Shown in pieces: positions 58,921 to 64,000 of a DNA stretch of 64,000 bases. Origin of the DNA: Solen grandis (Eukaryota; Mollusca; Bivalvia; Adapedonta; Solenidae). Numbering within the stretch: position 1 is the stretch's first letter; each line of letters begins with the position of its first letter. The position numbers and the translations under genes are program-made. The notes beneath the pieces were generated by a model that saw only the letters and a program-made list of their open reading frames with translations, did no database searches and was not told the origin of the DNA. The stretch is taken from positions 68,592,345-68,656,344 of the forward strand of contig CM037781.1 in the NCBI GenBank assembly GCA_021229015.1, written 5' to 3'.

Positions 58921-59752
58921 CCCTTCCTATATGTATGATAGATTTATCTTTCACTCCCAGTAGTAAAGTGTTATCATCTCCTATTAATCGAATTAAACTT
59001 TCTGTAAAGATAAGTTAAAAAAAAAAGTGATTAGTTCGGCATACTTTTGTTTTCAGCTTCAAGAAATTAACTTAAGATTTAACAGATATTGTTATGTCTC
59101 GTGAAATATATACAATTATATATGTAAAAAGGAAGCATTTGTGCATACCAAATCACTAATAAAATGAGCTAATCTGTTCCACCCTTTTTCGAATATTTTT
59201 ATCTCAAATAATGTCAACTTTTCAATAGTTTGTTTTTAATAATGACTTGTTTGTAAGGTTTTACTCTATTAGCAAAAAAAAGCTGATTGATTTATGGATA
59301 ATCAAAAGTCAGAAACATATGGAAATGTGCGAAAAAGGGCGGAAAACAGAAAAAATCATTTGTAAATAAGAATGGGGAAATGTCTGAAATGGAACAAAGA
59401 CAATAAAGGTGTAATTGTGAAGAAAAATAAACAAAAATGTGCATTAATTAAATACAAAATATGCGATAAAATAAAATTGTGTTTGTCTATTAAAAAAAAA
59501 TCCGACTAAAGCGGAGTGTGTTTGGAAGTGCCTCGTAGAAGATATATGCATTTCTTACCATGTTTAGACGGGTCACGTTCTATAAATAGAAATCATGAAT
59601 ATTGATGAGAATTGAACCACGTTCTATAAATAGAAATCATGAAAACTGATGCAAACATGAAGGTCTAACAGTAAACATTATTAGGACATAAAACCATCAG
59701 GAATGATTTATAAACATTGAATATAAACAGATACAATTATAATTAAAAAAAA

Positions 59753-59772
59753 TGACGTCAGTAAATCACGTG
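59753..59772. promoter_or_regulatory. Adjacent CRE and E-box palindromes
   Basis: TGACGTCA (59,753-59,760) and CACGTG (59,767-59,772) are six bases apart. Both are perfect palindromic consensus sites for bZIP and bHLH factors respectively. Function is inferred only. Confidence 0.35.
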
Positions 59773-59875
59773 ATGTTTTTCAAGTAATATTCATAGCACA
59801 TAAATTAACTGCTTACCATTGTTTACAATACATAGAAGTGCTATGTACATATATATCGCATACCAAGTAGAACCA

Positions 59876-60053
59876 CAGTTGAACCTATATAAGCGACCAC
59901 CTGTATTAAGCGACTAACCTGCATTTAGCGGTCAGTTTCAATATTATCAAACTAGCATCTAAGTATATGTTCAACCTTCATTTAGCGGTCACCACTGTTA
60001 AGCGGCTACTTTCTCTTGATCCCTTGACTGGCCGCTTAAAACATGTCTGGCTG
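59876..60053 (+). mobile_element. Pogo-like MITE, TTAAGCGACC family, copy 2
   Basis: It starts CAGTTGAACCTATATAAGCG and has 'ctgtattaagcgactaacct' and 'gcatttagcggtcagtt'. It ends 'gcttaaaacatgtctggctg' followed by TA. It aligns along its length with copy 1 (58,734) and with the truncated copy 3 (63,860). Confidence 0.8.
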
Positions 60054-60101
60054 TATATCTGTCTCATGTTGACTTAGTCCACGTAATGACTGGTTTATAT
60101 C

Positions 60102-60136
<35 letters not shown>

Positions 60137-60160
60137 AGAGGGGAAGGGGGGGGGGAGGGG
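60102..60160. repeat. (GA)n/(G)n microsatellite
   Basis: GA repeats with one slip, passing into a G-rich tail. Confidence 0.95.
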
Positions 60161-60642
60161 GTCGGATTGTGTTTATATATACATGTACATCACTGAAATC
60201 GAATTTATTTTCTCCTTTTAATATTCAGTTATTTTATACCACTGTCAGAAGAAACTTAAACTGAAGATTTTATTGCTTATTTAAATTTCAATCTACCATC
60301 GGTATCGCCAGGGACATTTACGTACCGACTTTTCAATATGGAGGTGGATTGTTTACATGAAATGCATGTACAGTACAGTACAGTACAGAACAGTATAGTA
60401 TCGTGCATACATGTAATGTGATATAGTTTATCTTCAATATATCTCATAAAGTTCACGAATTAGGATTGGTCAATAAGTTCTGTTAACTTAAAGTTGCTTC
60501 TTTCTACACATTATCATAAGAAACAACGGACTTGGTACTGCTGAAGGAAAAATATCATCGTTTTTGACAAGTCTTAATATCATATCGGCAAAACACATTC
60601 GGAAATTTATAATATAAATTCCTTACATATGGCCAATACAAT
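60161..60642. other. Unassigned DNA
   Basis: Contains a short 'cagtacagtacagtacag' repeat at 60,369-60,392. Nothing else recognised. Confidence 0.4.
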
Positions 60643-60643
60643 A

Positions 60644-60681
<38 letters not shown>
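60643..60681. repeat. (GA)n microsatellite
   Basis: About 17 GA units. Confidence 0.95.
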
Positions 60682-60684
<3 letters not shown>

Positions 60685-62313
60685 CAACTTTGTATATTGG
60701 TGCCAATGGTTGCACCTGACTACACGATTTTTTTCAAGAATGGCACAAGAGATTCGCTTGACAGAATCAGAACGTTATATATACTGCAGAAGATATTAAT
60801 TAAAGCTATATTTTACAACTTTTTTTTTTAAATTCTTTTTCGATTGAGCTTTGGTTTCTAATAAAATACAGAATATTTCTTTTATTTGTCTCGACGTGTA
60901 CATTGTACATGGACAAACATACAAGAAAGAAACACCTATCATGTAATTAGGTTTTGTCAACAGTCAGTAATAAGAGGCACACGGGTGTATTAGTCCTCAT
61001 GTCTCTATTAATTAACTTAATAACAGTTATTAAAAACAAATGAAACATTATACTGTGGATAACATCTGAATGTTTTATACATAGTCGCGAAATCCGATCA
61101 TTAAGGTAAACGCGAAAACCAAATTTTCCAAAATAAAAAAAGATATCAATCGACGAAACCTTATTATAACCAGAGGATCGATTTCTTCTTTGTCGTGTAT
61201 AATAGCCGGTCTTTAAGTCATAATTATTCCAGATAAGAAGGGACTAACATCATCAACTGACATGAAAAGATGGCTTTAACGTTACTATGGAAACGGGAGG
61301 ATTTAGAGTGCGCGGAATAATGTAGCCCAGAGATTAAAAGACCTCTATTAGGTTCAAGTCAAAAGAATTTTCTCATATAATAGTTAGTTTCAGACCTATC
61401 TGATTGATTGATTTTGACATGGCCATCGAGTAACCAGTTCTAGTGGACGCTAGTATTCAAGGAAACTGTCGTCAATCCGTCTGTCTGCGATTGCTATTCT
61501 AAATAAAGCTTAGTCGCTGAAATAAGGGATTCCCTTAAAGGAAATGGGGGAAAAATCGAGGTTTTAAACTTAAAGCTGATTTATGGCAGATTAATGAGAC
61601 AGTCTGTTTTGTGTAAGGGACATTTATCTTGAAGATAGATAGGAGATAGTTGGACAGGGGGAAAAAGGGGGGGGGGGAGAGGATTTGGTACATTAATGGA
61701 TGGATGAAGGGAAGAAAACAGCGGAAGCGGTAGAGAAGATGAATATTTGAGCCAAGGAGACAGACGAAAAACCAGTATCGCCGGCTGTTTGTCTCACTTT
61801 GCACGTAGACAAAGTAAAAAGAATCGGCAGAGGTTTAGAGTTCGATCCCCGTCCATGGCTAACCAAAGTCACTCCAGTATCACGATATATAGCAAATATT
61901 CGGGTATTTCCGTGACAGCTCGGAACTCATCGATGGCAGCATTTAATGAAGACAGGGTTATCGATTTTATCCAAGCCTTCTAAGGCAGAGAGCCTAGACC
62001 GTCACGTAATTTGTTATCGAAGGATCATCGAGCATTCAGGAGAAATACCGACATAAAAGCGTCTGTGATTGAAATTAGCATAAGTAGTCACGTGATGAGA
62101 TTCTCCTCATGAATATTAATGTATTTCTATATAAGACATCACTCCATTATAAAATTACGCTATGCCAGTTTATTATTTATTTTCTCTTTGCTGTTAACGA
62201 TTATACTGTGTCATGTTTTCCACAACCGAGCAGTTATCAAGGTTATATTGTGATTTCTGTTCATGTAAGACATTTCAAAGTAATTCCAAAATCCCAAATT
62301 CTGGTGAGGTTTA
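60682..62313. other. Unassigned DNA
   Basis: No supported gene. A B-box-like 'agttcgatccc' at about 61,837-61,849 hints at a degraded SINE, but no A-box was found. CACGTG at 62,089. Confidence 0.4.
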
Positions 62314-62495
62314 GAAGTACATGTAGTAGTAGTAGAAGTAGAAGTAGTAGTAGTAGCAGTAGTAGTAGTAGTTGTTGTTGCTATTGTTGTAGTGGTAGTA
62401 GTAGTAGTAGTAGCTGTAGTGGTAGTAGTAGTAGTGGAAGTTGTAGTAGTAGTAGTAGTTGTAGTAGTGGGAGAAGTAACAGCAGCAGTTGCAAA
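62314..62495. repeat. (GTA)n/(GTW)n trinucleotide repeat
   Basis: About 180 bp of AGT, TGT and AGA triplets. Reading frames are poly-serine on one strand and poly-tyrosine on the other; neither is called. Confidence 0.95.
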
Positions 62496-63270
62496 ATGTA
62501 ATAAAAGGAGTTGTAAAGAAAATGATAATCGACTGAAGGATTGATGAACTGTCTATTTTCTGCCAGAAACTTGATCGATTTCTATTTTCGAAGTTCCATC
62601 GAAGGGTCACCCTACCTCGAGCATATCGTTTGTCTCGAAATCATATCAGGTACGCGATATTTACCGATTATTCGATATACGTCATACAGGCGACATTATG
62701 GGAAACACCGTCACGTGCCATGTGGATACCCTGCTTAATTATTTATAAGGCCATTCGGTTCATAGGAATATCTGCGGGTTTGATCTTTTTAATCATGCTG
62801 ACGCATTTCTTTAATGCCTCTTTTCGCTGCGAGTCTTCCATTTTACCTTTACTGCCTGCTTGGGGCGGAAAAGAACGTTAAAACTTTTTTTTTTTTTGGC
62901 TTCACTCGATCCATCATCAATCATCGGCACACGAATCACCTAAAACAGACCTTTCGGGGTTTTAGCTGTGAGATTTTTTTTCTTTTTTGGCTAGGTCACC
63001 TGCTCTAAAACTGTATCACAAACAATAGCATATTGTATATTGTGTAAACCAGGTCAACCTTTGACTTTTGTCATCCTTTAGCTATTGGATGAGTTGTAAG
63101 TCAATTTGAATGCATCTGTAAATACCTGAGAGGTCAATCTGGATATTCGAATGTCTAGAATAACGAGATATAACAGAATAGATTAATAGCATAGCCTTTA
63201 ACTTCTTCGTGATTTCACATGAGATTTCAGAGTTGAAAGTCGTAAAATGAGAATGTCATGTTAATATACT
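62496..63270. other. Unassigned DNA
   Basis: CACGTG at 62,712; T-runs near 62,885. No gene or element recognised. Confidence 0.4.
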
Positions 63271-63455
63271 GCTGCGTTGTGTTGTGTTGCGTTGTGTTAC
63301 GTTTTGTTGCGTTGTGTTGCGTTGCATTGCGTTGTGTTGTGTTGCGTTTTTGCGTCGTTTTGCGTTGCATTGTGTTGGGTTGCGTTGCATTGCGTTGTGT
63401 TGCGTTATTTTTGCGTCGTTTTGCGTCGCGTTATGTTGCGTTGTGTTGTGTATGT
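63271..63455. repeat. (GTTGY)n pentanucleotide-like repeat
   Basis: About 185 bp built from GTTGT, GTTGC, ATTGC and TTTGC words. Three overlapping frames of cysteine/valine/leucine repeats are artefacts of it. Confidence 0.95.
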
Positions 63456-63486
63456 TGCGCTACAAAGAGAAACAGACAGTGCGAGT

Positions 63487-63648
63487 TTAGGTAAAGTCCA
63501 AGTAATGGTTCCGCTACATTTCGGACCTCTTGACCTTTCACGGAGATAATCAAGGTTTTCTAATGTTTCATTAGGGGGTACTTGGTTATCTTGGTAGAGG
63601 TTAAGTGGTCCAAGACGTAGCGGAACCATTACAGGGACTACACCTTAA
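63487..63648 (+). mobile_element. Foldback MITE, GTAATGGTTCCGCTAC family, copy 2
   Basis: Arms begin TTAGGTAAAGTCC then GTAATGGTTCCGCTAC on the left, and their inverse GTAGCGGAACCATTAC then AGGGACTACACCTTAA on the right. About 40 bp of arm is recognisable on each side and the interior continues the pairing. Same family as 34,795-34,952, opposite orientation. Confidence 0.85.
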
Positions 63649-63859
63649 GTACACGAACTTCTGAAACACCTCTCGTTTGACGTTGTGAGCAAAATATACA
63701 AATCTGCGATTTTTTTTTCTTATGAAATCTTTTGCGTAAATGGGCTTTTTCCGAGGCCTTTCGGGGAAAACTTTTATTGTGTATGTGAATCGGATTTAGA
63801 TCCAGAAGCTGAAATCTAAATGAACAACAAACGTGACAAATAGCTTCTTACATGTATTA

Positions 63860-64000
63860 AAGTTAAACCTGTATTAGCGGACAACATGTATTAAGCGTTC
63901 AACCTGCATTTAGCGGTGTCAGTTTTGATATTACCAAACATTTTGTTATTTGTTAACCTTCATTTAGTGACCGCCCCTGTGAAGCTGTCTCTTTGCCGCG
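63860..64000 (+). mobile_element. Pogo-like MITE, TTAAGCGACC family, copy 3 (cut by window end)
   Basis: It has 'gttaaacctgtattagcgg', 'atgtattaagcgttcaacct' and 'gcatttagcggtgtcagttt', aligning with copies at 58,734 and 59,876. The right end lies beyond the window. Confidence 0.75.

Noticed and set aside
61780..61870. B-box-like word suggesting a tRNA gene
   Set aside because: No A-box at the right distance and no cloverleaf; at most a decayed SINE.
62109..62610. Poly-serine and poly-tyrosine frames
   Set aside because: Translation of the GTA trinucleotide repeat.
63258..63549. Three overlapping cysteine/valine-rich frames
   Set aside because: Translation of the GTTGY repeat; the remainder overlaps a MITE.
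1..64000. CRISPR array or prokaryotic operon structure
   Set aside because: The regular repeats are minisatellites or element monomers without spacers of constant length, and the base composition, introns, SINEs and MITEs are eukaryotic.

Overview
The window is invertebrate nuclear DNA and most likely from a bivalve mollusc. It is AT-rich and gene-poor. Its left third is packed with tandem-repeat-bearing elements whose monomers (variants of 'ggggcataact', 'gccataactcat', 'aatcgctcacctgag') and (ACGG)n tracts are typical of bivalve pearl/CvA-like repeats. It also holds tRNA-derived SINEs and pogo-like and other foldback MITEs common in molluscs. No species can be named from sequence alone, and no rRNA or functional tRNA gene was seen.

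Layout. 1-16.3 kb: six or more pearl/CvA-like elements, all in the same (+) orientation, several ending in a hairpin bounded by TATA on both sides. Between them lie an intact TA-flanked MITE (4.0-4.6 kb), foldback elements, a SINE, one convincing coding exon on the minus strand (9,950-10,134) and a TATA/Inr core promoter with a spliced non-coding first exon on the plus strand (12,759-12,858). 16.3-32 kb: the same repeat families continue, but the sequence looks progressively corrupted: single bases are replaced by neighbouring homopolymers. This block holds decayed pogo/Tigger-like DNA transposons with a recognisable transposase N-terminus and a full-length DIRS1-like tyrosine-recombinase retrotransposon (25.44-31.88 kb, minus strand). 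The DIRS element has inverted terminal repeats, a diagnostic internal complementary region, and gag?/RT/RNase H/recombinase regions in the expected order, all with broken frames.

32-34 kb: a short tandem-repeat patch, then a 100-N assembly gap that starts exactly at the end of a 21-bp-stem hairpin. 34-64 kb: a different landscape. The long pearl-like elements are absent. The DNA is mostly unique-looking, with short MITEs, three SINE copies, microsatellites and a 20-copy 60/61-bp minisatellite. It carries a clear excess of palindromic TGACGTCA and CACGTG sites. A second plausible core promoter and first exon lies on the minus strand at 55.85-56.17 kb. Three further exon-like open stretches (35.4, 39.2 and 41.9 kb) are offered at low confidence.

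How it fits together: this is probably intronic or intergenic DNA around one or two large genes. There is one exon and one first exon on the minus strand, and one first exon plus two weak exon candidates on the plus strand. The gene products are not recognisable. The most informative objects are the DIRS1-like element, the same-orientation repeat elements with covarying terminal hairpins, the strong left/right compartment change, and the internal evidence that a 15-kb block has damaged consensus sequence.
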